Assembly (NCBI GenBank): GCA_037349315.1
Contig: JBAIAC010000057.1
Span: 15,531,501 to 15,595,500, forward strand
DNA: 64,000 nt
DNA from: Chelydra serpentina
Lineage: Eukaryota; Chordata; Testudines; Chelydridae
Direction: 5' to 3'
Positions 54,949 to 64,000 of the stretch are shown here, in pieces. Each line of letters begins with the position of its first letter. Position 1 is the first letter of the stretch. The notes beneath the pieces were generated by a model that saw only the letters and a list, made by a program, of their open reading frames with translations, was not told the origin of the DNA and searched no databases. The position numbers and the translations under genes were made by a program.

Positions 54949-56361
54949 TCAGCCAGGCACCCAGCTCTGGTTGGGGGGCTGAGGGGCGCCGGGCAGCGTG
55001 GCCATGTTGAGGCCGTTCTGCGGGGGCAGAGCCGAGTCGAAGTTGAAGTCCATCTCGTCGCTGTCCATAAAGTCATTGAGGATAATGGACTCCACGTCGC
55101 ACTCCAAGCTGCCGTTGAACATGTCCAGGTCAAGGTCTGCTGGGAACCTGTCCTGGCCCAAAACAGGGGGGTGGATCGCTCCTTGGTAAGGGCCCTGGAG
55201 GGAATCCAGCAAGCTCATGTGTGCCCCTTGGGTATTGACGTAGGGATGGAGATGCCCGTGGTGGGGCATGGCTGCCATGCTGAAGGAGTCACTAGGCAAG
55301 CTCATAAGGCTGATAGGAGTGGGTAAGGCACTGTTGCTGACAGCAGGGTGGTGGCTGGCTGGTGATGGGTGGTACAAAGTGTTGCTCTTCATGAGGGAGG
55401 CCGAGTGGGCGGGGTAGGAGGACAAGCCCAGCTCCCCGCCTCCGCACATGAGGGCGCTCTGTCTGTGGCTGCGGGACGGTGCCAGGCCGCCGGCCTGAGC
55501 CATGGGCGGCTCACCCTGGGCCATGCTCTCCTTGTGCGCGTAGGAGATGGAGGAGAGCAGGTCCTGCAGCGAGGCGTTCCGGTAGGAGCCCATGGGCGAG
55601 AAGGTCGCTTGCTTGTTCTCCTGGATGGTCTGCATGGGCAGGCGCCGCAGCAGGCTCATGGCGGGCTGGCTGTAGATGGTCCCGCAGTAGGTGCTAGTGG
55701 CTGCCCCGAGCGTCGAGCACTTGGAGTTGAAGGTGAAGCTGGAGCTCCTCTGCCTGAGGCCGCCCGAGGGCAGCGGCTGGGCTGGGCTCATGCTGTAGTT
55801 GTCCTGCAGATCGTCCAGCAGGCTCTCCCCTAGCCCTTCGCTCAGGCTGATGGTGCCCGTCAGGTCGGTCAGCCGGGGCAGCTCCACAGAGCACCTGCTG
55901 CTCAGGGAGGGAGACATGGTGCTGGAGGGGCTGGGGTACATCAGAGGGGAGGAGGGGGTGCCATCGTCCTCTTCCAGCTCGTCCGGCTCATGGCTGGACA
56001 TGATCGGGGAGAGGCGCCCGCCCAGCGTGCTGGCTGAGGAGTTGGCCCGTGTCCGGAAGTCGGCCCAGGCGTCATACTCCTCACTGGTGTGGGAGGCGGG
56101 GCTCTCAGACCACTTGGCCTGCTGGGAGGACGGGCTCTCCTCGCCGCGCTCCTGAGTGGCCTGCAGCTGCTTCTTCTTGCTGGCTTTCCCTTTGATGCGC
56201 AGGAACTTGCTGTTGTTGTCCATGGACACGGAGCGCCGGCGCGGCGGCTTGCCGGTCTTGCCGCCCTCGGGGTTCAGCATCCACCAGGAGCTCTTGCCGG
56301 TGCCCTCGTTCTGCACGCGGATGAAGCGGGTGTGCAGGGACAGGTTGTGCCGAATCGAGTT
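54949..56361 (-). CDS. FOXO6: FOXO6 forkhead transcription factor, last coding exon
   Basis: This 470-residue exon encodes the end of the forkhead DNA-binding domain and the whole C-terminal half of a FOXO protein. It starts exactly after a splice acceptor (tttgtctccgcag) with N-S-I-R-H-N-L-S, the known FOXO exon 1/2 junction, and stops at a TGA after S-W-V-P-G. In exon residue numbers: helix 3/wing region 1-38; an AKT motif R-R-R-S-V-S at 41-46 next to the nuclear-localisation basic stretch 55-64; a second AKT-type motif R-T-R-A-N-S at 103-108; FOXO-conserved blocks at 205-270, including M-Q-T-I-Q-E-N-K and an L-x-x-L-L at 265-269; and an acidic transactivation helix at 416-442. The acidic helix and the S-I-I-L-N-D-F-M-D-S-D-E-M-D segment identify FOXO6 over FOXO1, FOXO3 or FOXO4. 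FOXO proteins are nuclear activators inhibited by insulin/AKT phosphorylation. Exon 1 is outside the window. Confidence 0.95.
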   Translation of the reverse strand, partial: NSIRHNLSLHTRFIRVQNEGTGKSSWWMLNPEGGKTGKPPRRRSVSMDNNSKFLRIKGKASKKKQLQATQERGEESPSSQQAKWSESPASHTSEEYDAWADFRTRANSSASTLGGRLSPIMSSHEPDELEEDDGTPSSPLMYPSPSSTMSPSLSSRCSVELPRLTDLTGTISLSEGLGESLLDDLQDNYSMSPAQPLPSGGLRQRSSSFTFNSKCSTLGAATSTYCGTIYSQPAMSLLRRLPMQTIQENKQATFSPMGSYRNASLQDLLSSISYAHKESMAQGEPPMAQAGGLAPSRSHRQSALMCGGGELGLSSYPAHSASLMKSNTLYHPSPASHHPAVSNSALPTPISLMSLPSDSFSMAAMPHHGHLHPYVNTQGAHMSLLDSLQGPYQGAIHPPVLGQDRFPADLDLDMFNGSLECDVESIILNDFMDSDEMDFNFDSALPPQNGLNMATLPGAPQPPNQSWVPG

Positions 56362-56464
56362 CTGCGGAGACAAAGCAAAGAGCCTCTGTCAGTGAGAGCC
56401 CCCAGCGCCTCTGCCCTGGGAGTAGCGGCTAGTGGGGGCTGCCCTATGGTGTGTGTGTGAAGAA

Positions 56465-56635
56465 AGCACTGCACTAGGACCCCAGAGAGCCAGGCGCTAT
56501 TCCCTGCTCTGCCACTGGCCTGCTGGGTGACCTTGGGCATGTCACTGCCCCACTACGTGCCTCGGTTTCCCCATTGGCACAATGGGGATAATGATATTGA
56601 CTCCTTGGTACAAGTGCTTTGAGATCTCTGGCTGG
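56465..56635 (+). mobile_element. MIR SINE in FOXO6 intron
   Basis: Well-preserved MIR core: ctctgccactggcctgctg, gtgaccttgggcatgtcac, tgcctcggtttcccc and aatggggataatgatattg. Confidence 0.85.
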
Positions 56636-57854
56636 GAAGAGCTGGAGGGTTTCTCTCTGTCTCCCTTTGGTGCAGTGCAGAAGCAGCGCACATGTGCTCT
56701 GACACGCACTAGCCTGGACAGCCGGGGATTTGTTTAGCACTCAGCAAGGGCTCTGACGGCCGGGGTAAGGAGCCTGTCCCCCACAACAGGGGCGGTGCTG
56801 GAAGAGTTCACCCCAGCCTGCCAGTACGCCTCAGCCTGGCCGGGCGAGGACCACTGGGAGTTCGCTCTCCACGGCACCTGCAGTCCTTGGCCTCCTGCTG
56901 TGGCTGCAGCAAGAGGATCTGTTGGTGCCCCGGGGGGGGCTGCCCCTCAGGAGCGGCACTGAGACGCCCAGCCCATCGCACAAAGGCTGCACAGGAACCG
57001 CTCCCCGGCCCGACTGCTCTCACATGCTGTAAATCGGGAGAGCTCCGCTGGAGTGACACTGACGTCAGAGCGCGACCGGGATCAGAACCAGGCCCTGAGT
57101 TCCTGGCGACCGGGGCCTCGCAAGAAGGGCTCCCTGGTCCCACTCCCAGCCCCCCTCCCGCAGCACAGACTCCTTCGGGGCCCCCCTTCCCAGCACAGCC
57201 CCATGCATTGTCCTCTTCAGACCCAGTGCGCCCCTCCCGCTTGTGTCACTGGTGTCCGGCACATGCCAAGTCCCTCACCGGCCTGGCAGCCAGGCCCTTT
57301 CTCCAAGCTCCCCAGTGGGCACGGAGTCCCTGTTCCTGTGCTCGGGCTGGCTCCAAACTCTTCTCACCAGCCCTGGCTACAATTGCATGGCGAACGCCGC
57401 GCCTCCCCCGCACCAGGAGGGAGGAAAGAAACCATTTCCAAAGCTACTGCAAGCTGTCTCCTTCATCGCGCACCCTGGCCGTCCCCCAGGGCCCGGGGCC
57501 AAGGTGAGCCTCTGGGTTAGGCTGGCACTGGACTCGCCCCCAGCGCACCTGGCACTATTCTAGCCAGGTTTTACACCGGCGTGTCCGACGCCCTCCAGCA
57601 GCGCGTCCGCCCACTGCCTCCACAGCCGTCACATGCGGTTTGTTCTCCCCAGCGGGAGAAGCGGGAGCTGTGGCGGGTAGGCTCTGGTTTGATAAGTGCC
57701 CTGGGGCAGGTCTGAGCAATGGGCCTGGCCCGTGGGCAGGTGCTGAGGCGTGGGATGGGCCTTGGCTCTGGGGGGGAGTTCAGCCCGCAGCAGCAAGTCA
57801 GGCTGCAGAGACCTGCAGGCTCATGGACCTTGCAGCTGGAGCCTAGTTGCGCTC

Positions 57855-58030
57855 AATGTATGTGTAACGCCGACAGACCCCGGGCGTCGCCGAGCGGGAT
57901 TGAACCAGCCTCTACCGCACGCACTAAAACCCAACTGGCAGTTAGCTATGGCTGTAGAGCAAACTCATCAATCTCTCTCTCTCTACGTGGGCCAGAACAC
58001 CACACCCGGGAGGTGTGTGGGTTACATAGG
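57855..58030 (-). mobile_element. tRNA-derived SINE-like repeat, internally deleted
   Basis: In reverse complement the block has an A-box-like tagtgcgtgcggtagagg and a B-box-like ggttcaatcccgctcgg. Its outer ends are gtgtaac and gttacat, an inverted pair. The spacing between boxes suggests an internal deletion or an inverted arrangement. The family is not certain. Confidence 0.45.
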
Positions 58031-59274
58031 CATGGCCCGTTAAGGGTGGGTGGGTCCCTCCTGGCCCAGCCCTAGGCCTGGGCAATGGGGATGCTACAGC
58101 CCAGGGGGCTCAGGCCCAGCTCCCTCCAATTCCCTTAGCCCATCATCTGTATCAGCCACAACAGCACGTCCCCTGGGGACCGGCTCCGCGGCACGAATGG
58201 CGGCTGTTCAAAGCAAGACGGCGTGAAGAGTTGGCCAGCAGCCAGCCGGCTGGGCTCCACTCACACCAGGAACCCGCACACTGCACACGGATCGGAGCCT
58301 GCCCCCGGGCAGGGCACGCATCCCACGGCATCACGCACCTGGCCCAAGGGCTGCTTGCGGGGATCCCCTCCCCAGTGTGCCAAATCCTGCCCTCAAATCC
58401 TCCCCTTAAATACGAGGTGTGGTCCTGACCCGCCCGAAGCCCAGAGCATGTGAGTTCTGAGACCCGTGTCTCGGGCACATCTCTGCTGCCAACAAATGCA
58501 GAGTTTGGCTATTGAGGGCGAGATGCTGCCGGCCTGGCTCCCGCTGAGTGGCTCCTTCCCCCGCAGCCTCCTGAGGACAGCACAAAACGCAGGCCTGGGC
58601 ATGGTGGTACCCGACCCTGATTTTTCCTCAGCAGCACCTTTGAATCCTGGTGCCGGGTGCTTCTGCAGCCACCTCAGTGCTGCCTGCTTGCAGCAGGCGC
58701 CCGTCTGACGCTGGAGCGTCCTGTGTTCTGCGTTCACAGCCCATCAGGGCTGGGGTGATTAGACTCCCCCAGGGTGCAGCCAAGCCCTGGGCTGAGAACA
58801 CGGGAGCCACGTGGCCATGTGGGAGACAAAGGCTCTTCCCGCTGTGCCACGCCAGCACCGTCCCCACCCGCGGATGCGTTTCTGATGCCAACCGGAGCGG
58901 GGTTCGGTTCTGAGGGGGAGCGACAGGCAGGGCCACACCCTTCCGCTCACCCCCCGCGCTTTGATGCTACAGCAGGGAAGTCCAGGCATGACGCCCGTGG
59001 GGACCGTTTCTCTGTGACCCATGGATTATTCCTCGGAGTTCGGGGGAGTTTGCCCATGGAATTCCCAGCGGGCACCCTGCCGCCGCCAATAGCATGTGTC
59101 GCTACAGAAAGCCGGGCCATTGGGAGGTGGCATGATGAATGCTCCCCAAGGCTGTCTCACGCCTGGCCCCACCGAACAGCCGGGGGCTGCGCTTTGCTCC
59201 CTAACGAGCCCCTCTGCCCCCTTGCTGCCTTGAGCGCCCCTTTCAGAGATTGGTCTGGGGTGAAGGGGAAGGAC

Positions 59275-59415
59275 CAGGATAGGACTCCTGGGTTCTACAT
59301 GCTGCTGTGCTGCCAACTGACTGTGTGACCTTGGAGGAAGTCATCTGCCCTGGGCGTGCCTCAGTTTCCCTGTCTGTGAAATGGGGATAAAGATGGTTCC
59401 TCTGTAGGAGGCCCA
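59275..59415 (+). mobile_element. MIR SINE in FOXO6 intron
   Basis: MIR core phrases: gactcctgggttctacatg, tgtgtgaccttggaggaag, gcctcagtttccctgtctg and aaatggggataaag. Confidence 0.8.
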
Positions 59416-59559
59416 GTGCCCAGCAAAATGCAGAGACTTGAGGGTGGAAGAGACCCGCTCTGAGGCCTAGGCAGGGGCCAGGCTCCTGTCTGTCCTGGCC
59501 CTGAGCCCCAGCTGAGGGGTCAGCCCCAGCCCAGCCCAGCTGGGGGAAGGGACAGGGGA

Positions 59560-59885
59560 GGGGGAAGGAAGTTGCCGAGGTGCCTAGGAGAAAGTTTGGT
59601 GTGGTTGCCAGTCTCGAGTGGCATACTAATGAGAAGCCGCGCGAGCTCCGGGCCCATCCATCAGATTATGTAATGGCTTCCTTCTCCGCACTTCATTTAT
59701 CTGGAGATTGCTCCCAGCCTGGCTCCTCGCCAGCAGCCACCAAATCCAAGTCTACAGAAATCAATCTCGCGCTGACTGATTAAGCCGTGTTTAGAACTAA
59801 TTGCTCCTTCGTGTGTGGGGAGAATAAATTACGGGCTTTAATTTCACATCTTTAAAATGCAACTGCAGGTACGGGCTGGCCGTTA
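59560..59885. promoter_or_regulatory. Candidate conserved noncoding element in FOXO6 intron 1
   Basis: An abrupt change from GC-rich surroundings to a balanced, unique block with many homeodomain and POU-like cores (gcatactaatgagaagcc, agattatgtaatggc, ctgattaagccg, aactaattgctcc, gctttaatttcac). It has no transposon signature and no protein-like frame. It is a good enhancer candidate for FOXO6 by position and composition. Confidence 0.4.
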
Positions 59886-60874
59886 ACCCCTTCCCAGCCT
59901 GCCCTCAGCACGGAACAGCCCCAGTGCCACCTGGCCAGGCTGCCCCGGGCTCCCCGGAGCCCAGGCACCCAGGCGAAAAACACCTGCACTGCTGGGAGCT
60001 TCGGTGGGGCACATGGGCGAGGAGCGCCTTGGCCCTCTGTTCCCTCGCAGCCACACTGCCATGGGCAGCAGGGCGAGGACTGGCACTAGCGAGTCCCGGG
60101 AGACACGCCCCACCCAGCCCAGAGCACCTAGGGGGCTAGTCGCTCTGTCTCCCTCCATACCCCCGTTCCTCTGCTCCATTGCCCTCCCCTCCAGCTCCAC
60201 GGCCCACTGCCTCCTGCCCCCCATTCCTCTCTCTCTGCCTTCAGCCTCCCCTCTGCCTGCTGGCACAGGGCCTGGTGCCCGGGCCAGCCATGCCCTCCTG
60301 CCCTCGCTCCCAGGCCTGTCAGAGCCGTTCCGCAGGGAATCCCTGTGCCACCAGGCGACGTTTCTGTGCTGCTAAGAGCCGGGCCCGTCCTGGCCGATGG
60401 CAGCAGAGATGCTCCCGGGGTGCTGGCGGCAGCCCGATGCCCAGGGCTGAGATGTAGGGTGCCCCTGGGGGGCAGCCTGGGCCCCACGAGGGACAGGGTG
60501 CAAGCTTCTCCCGCTGCTGCCACCCTGAGCCAGCCCTGCCGCCGGCAGCCGTGTGGATCGTCCTGCTGGGCAGACGCCTGCAGCAGCTGGCGGAGAGAGG
60601 CGAACCCACGCCCTGACTGCAACGTCAACGACGGTCTGCCCGGGCTCCCCGCGCTGCTCCCCCCAGCAGAGCCCCACTGCAGCTAGCAACCGCACAACGT
60701 GCCCTGGGGTGGGCAAGGCTCCCGGTCCAGAGACCACGTGCTACCCCCTAAGCAGGGCATTGGTGCCCAGGGATTGATGGCCTGGAGCTTCAGGCAGGAG
60801 CTGCCAAGGGGTGGGGGCTTCATTGTCTAATCCTGAGTTATGGGTTTTATCCCCAGAACTGCTAGAGCCTGGGC

Positions 60875-61640
60875 AGGGGGCAGGATTCAGCGCCCCCTCA
60901 GGCAGGGGCAGGACACAGTGCCCCCTCAGGCAGGGGCAGGACTCAGCGCCCCCTCGGGCAGGGGCAGGACGCAGTGCCCCCTCGGGCAGGGGCAGGATTC
61001 AGTGCCCCCTCAGGCAGGGGCAGGACGCAGCGCCCCCTCGGGCAGGGGCAGGACGCAGTGCCCCCTCGGGCAGGGGCAGGACACAGCACCCCCTCGGGCA
61101 GGGGCAGGACACAGCGCCCCCTCGGGCAGGGGCAGGATTCAGCGCCCCCTCGGGCAGGGGCAGGACACAGCGCCCCCTCAGGCAGGGGCAGGACGCAGCG
61201 CCCCCTCGGGCAGGGGCAGGATTAAGCGCCCCCTCGGGCAGGGGCAGGACGCAGTGCCCCCTCGGGCAGGGGCAGGACACAGCACCCCCTCGGGCAGGGG
61301 CAGGACACAGCGCCCCCTCGGGCAGGGGCAGGACGCAGCGCCCCCTCGGGCAGGGGCAGGACACAGCACCCCCTCGGGCAGGGGCAGGACACAGCGCCCC
61401 CTCGGGCAGGGGCAGGACTCAGCGCCCCCTCGGGCAGGGGCAGGACACAGCGCCCCCTCGGGCAGGGGCAGGACGCAGTGCCCCCTCGGGCAGGGGCAGG
61501 ACTCAGCGCCCCCTCGGGCAGGGGCAGGACACAGCGCCCCCTCGGGCACGGGCAGGACGCAGTGCCCCCTCGGGCAGGGGCAGGATTCAGTGCCCCCTCA
61601 GGCAGGGGCAGGACGCAGTGCCCCCTCGGGCAGGGGGATC
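60875..61640. repeat. VNTR, 28-bp unit, about 27 units, in FOXO6 intron 1
   Basis: The unit is caggacacagcgccccctcg followed by ggcagggg, exactly 28 bases with point variants (acacag/acgcag/actcag/attcag, gcgccc/gtgccc/gcaccc). Since 28 is not a multiple of three, two plus frames stay open for about 300 codons and minus frames for 120-150. These are not genes. Confidence 0.97.
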
Positions 61641-62723
61641 CCAGGGCAAGCTGCACGTCTCCACACCGATGCACTACAGTCTCGAGGGGTGAGAGGGGAG
61701 CCCAGTCTCCAGGGCCCGCCCAGTCCTCGGCCTCCCTGCTGATGCTGCCAGCGAGGTGCCTGGCAGTGTCGGGGGTGTGGATGCCTGTCCACCGAGAATG
61801 GCTCTGTGCCTGGCCGCTGGAGGCAGGCCCTGACCGGCATCAGGCCGCAAGGATGGGCCCTCACGCACTTGTGCACCTGGCTAGCTCCGGCCAGCGTCCC
61901 GTAGCACCGCCCTCCATGGCTGGCCGGCACCAGCCTGGCCAGAGGAGCCTGCGGCTGCAGGGCCAGGGACGTGGCAGCGCCTGGGAAGAGCCTGGAGCTC
62001 CTCGGGCTGAGGGGTGCTGGGGAGAGGGAGAGATCTGGGCGGGATGCCCAGCTTGCGGGAGACAGGACAGGCAACGGCAGCTCCAGGGAATGGCACCACC
62101 CTGCCAGGGTGGCAGCTTGCCCTTCCCCCGCCAGGCCAGACCCATGCAGCCACCCGGCCCTTCCACCGGGCCCCAGCAGACGCTTCTGGGGCTGATGCCA
62201 AAGCTGCTCCCAGGCCTCTGCTGAGGCTGCTCCCTCTCCCTGGCCTCACCCCCAGCGCCCCGGGCTGGCTGGACTCTCCAAGGCCGCTTAGGCCGGCTAG
62301 TGAGCCACAGTCACACCCGGGGCAGGGCAACAAGCTGGCAATGCAGCGCGCTGGGGCACCGATGTCACCCCCCACTGTAGCACTGCCAGGTTGGCTCCTT
62401 GCCATGTCCCCGGCACTGCCCCGTTTGGTCCCCGGTGCAGCCGGGTCCCTCTTTCGGTGTATTCGGGAGGGAGAGCCCCACTGCCTCAGTCTGGCAGCAC
62501 CGCCCACAGTACCCCCTGCACTGCGACACCGCCGCCCCCACTGCCAGCCGGGCCAGGCACGAGTGACGGCAACCCCGACGCAGGGGAGAGAGCACCAGCA
62601 GCCTCTGTGCACTCACTGCTCTGATGAGAGGGCAGGGTCCCAAGGCGGGCGCTAGCCCCCCCACTTCTAAGTCTGCCATAAAAATGCTTCCTTAGTGCTC
62701 ATCCCCTAACGCCCCTACTCTAC

Positions 62724-63077
62724 TTGCGCTACACTGACGACATCCTCATCATCTGGACCCACGGAAAAGAACCCCTTGAGGAATTCCACCAGGATTTCAA
62801 CAATTTCCATCCCACCATCAACCGCAGCCTAGACCAGTCCACACAAGCGATCCACTTCCTGGACACTACAGTGCTAATAAACGATGGTCACATAAACACC
62901 ACCGCTATACTTACCTACATGCCTCCAGCTTCCATCCAGAACACACCACACGATCCATTGTCTACAGCCACGCTCCAAGATACAACCGCATTTGCTCCAA
63001 TCCCTCAGACAGAGACAAACACCTACAAGATCTCTATCAAGCATTCTTACAACTACAATACCCACCTGCTGAAGTGA
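62724..63077 (+). pseudogene. Reverse transcriptase fragment of the Penelope-like element
   Basis: 117 codons from the R-Y-T-D-D active site through H-F-L-D-T-T. The frame then stops at 63075-63077 and the protein continues in another phase, so there is a frameshift at about 63070. There is no start codon of its own. Confidence 0.85.
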
Positions 63078-63735
63078 AAAAACAGATTGACAGAGCCAGA
63101 AGAGTACCCAGAAGTCACCTACTACAGGACAGGCCCAACAAAGAAAATAACAGAACGCCACTAGCCGTCACCTTCAGCCCCCAACTAAAACCTCTCCAGC
63201 GCATCATCAAAGATCTACAACCTATCCTGAAAATTGATCCCTCACTCTCACAGATCTTGGGAGACAGACCAGTCCCCGCTTACAGACAGCCCCCCAACCT
63301 GAAGCAAATACTCACCAGCAACCACACACCATACAACAAAAACACTAATCCAGAATCCTACCCTCGCAACAAAGCCCATTGCCAACTCTGTCCGCATAGT
63401 TATTCAACTGACACCATCATAGGACCTAATCACATCCGCCACGCCATCAGGGGCTCGTTCACCTGCACATCTACCAATGTGATATATGCCATCATGTGCC
63501 AGCAATGCCCCTCTGCCATGTACATTGGGCAAACTGGACAGTCTCTACCCGAAAGAATAAATGGACACAAATCTGACATCAGGAATCATAACATTCAAAA
63601 ACCAGTAGGAGAAGACGTCAACCTCCCTGGTCAATCAATAACAGACTTGAAGGAGACAATTTTAAAACAGAAAAACTTCAAAAACAGACTCCAAGGAGAA
63701 GCTGCTGAACTTGAATTAATTTTCAAATTGGAGCC
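63074..63735 (+). pseudogene. Linker and GIY-YIG endonuclease of the Penelope-like element
   Basis: The frame carries the conserved linker (R-A-R-R-V-P-R-S-H-L-L-Q), a C-x-x-C motif before the nuclease (C-Q-L-C-P-H) and the GIY-YIG core ending in M-Y-I-G-Q-T. At 63736 an LTR interrupts it, and the open frame that continues is fused to LTR sequence by chance. Confidence 0.85.
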
Positions 63736-64000
63736 TGTCACGGAGTGTGGGGGAGTCAGCTCCTGCACCCCTCTTCCTGGGATTCACTGTGACGCTCAGC
63801 CAGCCAGGAAAACAGAAGGTTTATTAGGGATGCCAGGAACACAGTCCAACCAGAGCTTATAAGTACAAACAGGACCCCTCAGTCAGGCCCTTCTGGGGGG
63901 CAGGGAGCTTAGACCCCAGCCTGGGGCTCCCTGCGTTTCACCACCCAGCTCCAAACGGGGGGCTCCATGTCCTCAGCCAGCTGCAAACTGAAACTCTACA
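63736..64000 (-). mobile_element. LTR of the Gypsy-type family, cut by the window edge
   Basis: It begins tgtcacggagtgtgggggag, the same end as the LTRs at 24508, 28590 and 39614, and runs off the right edge. It is clearly more diverged from them (for example within the first 80 bases). Whether it is a solo LTR or part of a full element cannot be seen. Confidence 0.9.

Larger units (their letters stand above)
62705..63735 (+). mobile_element. Penelope-like retroelement, reverse transcriptase plus GIY-YIG copy
   Basis: The longest Penelope-like copy in the window. It opens inside the reverse transcriptase palm with R-Y-T-D-D-I-L-I-I-W (the catalytic D-D pair) and runs through the thumb and linker to the GIY-YIG nuclease. 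The 5' end is truncated near 62705; the 3' end is cut by the LTR inserted at 63736. Confidence 0.9.
56362..64000 (-). other. FOXO6: FOXO6 intron 1, partial
   Basis: The acceptor AG (56362-56363 on plus as ct) ends the intron. No forkhead exon 1 coding is present up to the right edge, so the intron is longer than 7.6 kb, matching the long first intron of FOXO genes. It holds MIRs, a tRNA-like repeat, a VNTR, a Penelope-like copy and an LTR, listed separately. The stretches 56640-57850, 58030-59270, 59890-60870 and 61640-62700 show no recognised feature. Confidence 0.85.

Noticed and set aside
55369..56460. Plus-strand frames opposite FOXO6 (up to 154 codons)
   Set aside because: They are antisense shadows of the FOXO6 coding exon.
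60811..61742. Two overlapping plus frames of about 300 codons and several minus frames
   Set aside because: All are by-products of the 28-bp VNTR, which cycles through all three phases without a stop.
56362..64000. Search for FOXO6 exon 1 (rest of the forkhead domain)
   Set aside because: No frame on minus carries the N-terminal forkhead segment; exon 1 must lie beyond the right edge.

Overview
The window is vertebrate nuclear DNA, most likely from a cryptodiran turtle. It has five copies of a tRNA-derived SINE that matches the turtle Cry I/Pol III SINE family (A box, B box, and a 3' tail shared with CR1 LINEs). It also has many CR1 LINE pieces, Penelope-like elements with a GIY-YIG nuclease, and old MIR SINEs. 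There is no prokaryotic gene organisation, operon or CRISPR array. The only host gene I can name with confidence is FOXO6, on the minus strand. Its last coding exon lies at 54949-56361 and starts at the conserved FOXO exon 1/exon 2 junction inside the forkhead domain. Its probable long 3' UTR runs down to a poly(A) signal near 49402. Everything above 56361 is FOXO6 intron 1; exon 1 lies beyond the right edge.

Layout. 1-660: GC-rich repeat cut by the window edge. 1.6-3.2 kb: CR1 fragment and a hAT-like MITE with a perfect 8-bp target duplication. 5.3-6.1 kb: 5'-truncated Penelope-like copy. 6.2-14 kb: MIRs, Cry I SINEs, a solo LTR (9247-10110) and a 580-bp TIR element. 12.9-13.3 and 15.6-16.15 kb: AT-rich unique blocks that look like conserved noncoding DNA. 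17.7-18.1 kb: minisatellite. 18.6-19.3 kb: solo LTR. 19.7-21.3 kb: CR1 with a nested palindromic Penelope-like insertion, then two SINEs. 24.06-29.4 kb: a 40-bp-unit minisatellite split by a 4.64-kb Gypsy-type LTR retrotransposon (minus strand, 561-bp LTRs, CCCAT target duplication, tRNA-Leu-type primer site). 30.9-31.8 kb: CR1. 35.3-44.2 kb: a dense nest of two old CR1s carrying three solo LTRs, a younger CR1, two hAT-like MITEs and a Penelope-like element. 45.6-48.4 kb: a 50-bp VNTR of roughly 57 units. 49.4-56.4 kb: FOXO6 3' UTR and last exon. 56.4-64 kb: FOXO6 intron 1 with MIRs, a conserved-looking block, a 28-bp VNTR, a Penelope-like copy, and an LTR that runs off the edge.

No new multi-gene system is visible. 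The most interesting items are: a turtle FOXO6 exon that keeps a third AKT-type motif which mammalian FOXO6 is known to lack; Penelope-like copies with long inverted arms and clean target duplications; a Gypsy element whose integrase lies upstream of its reverse transcriptase (Gmr1-like order); and a series of exactly delimited nested insertions that give a relative chronology. All identifications are from reading the sequence; no database search was run.
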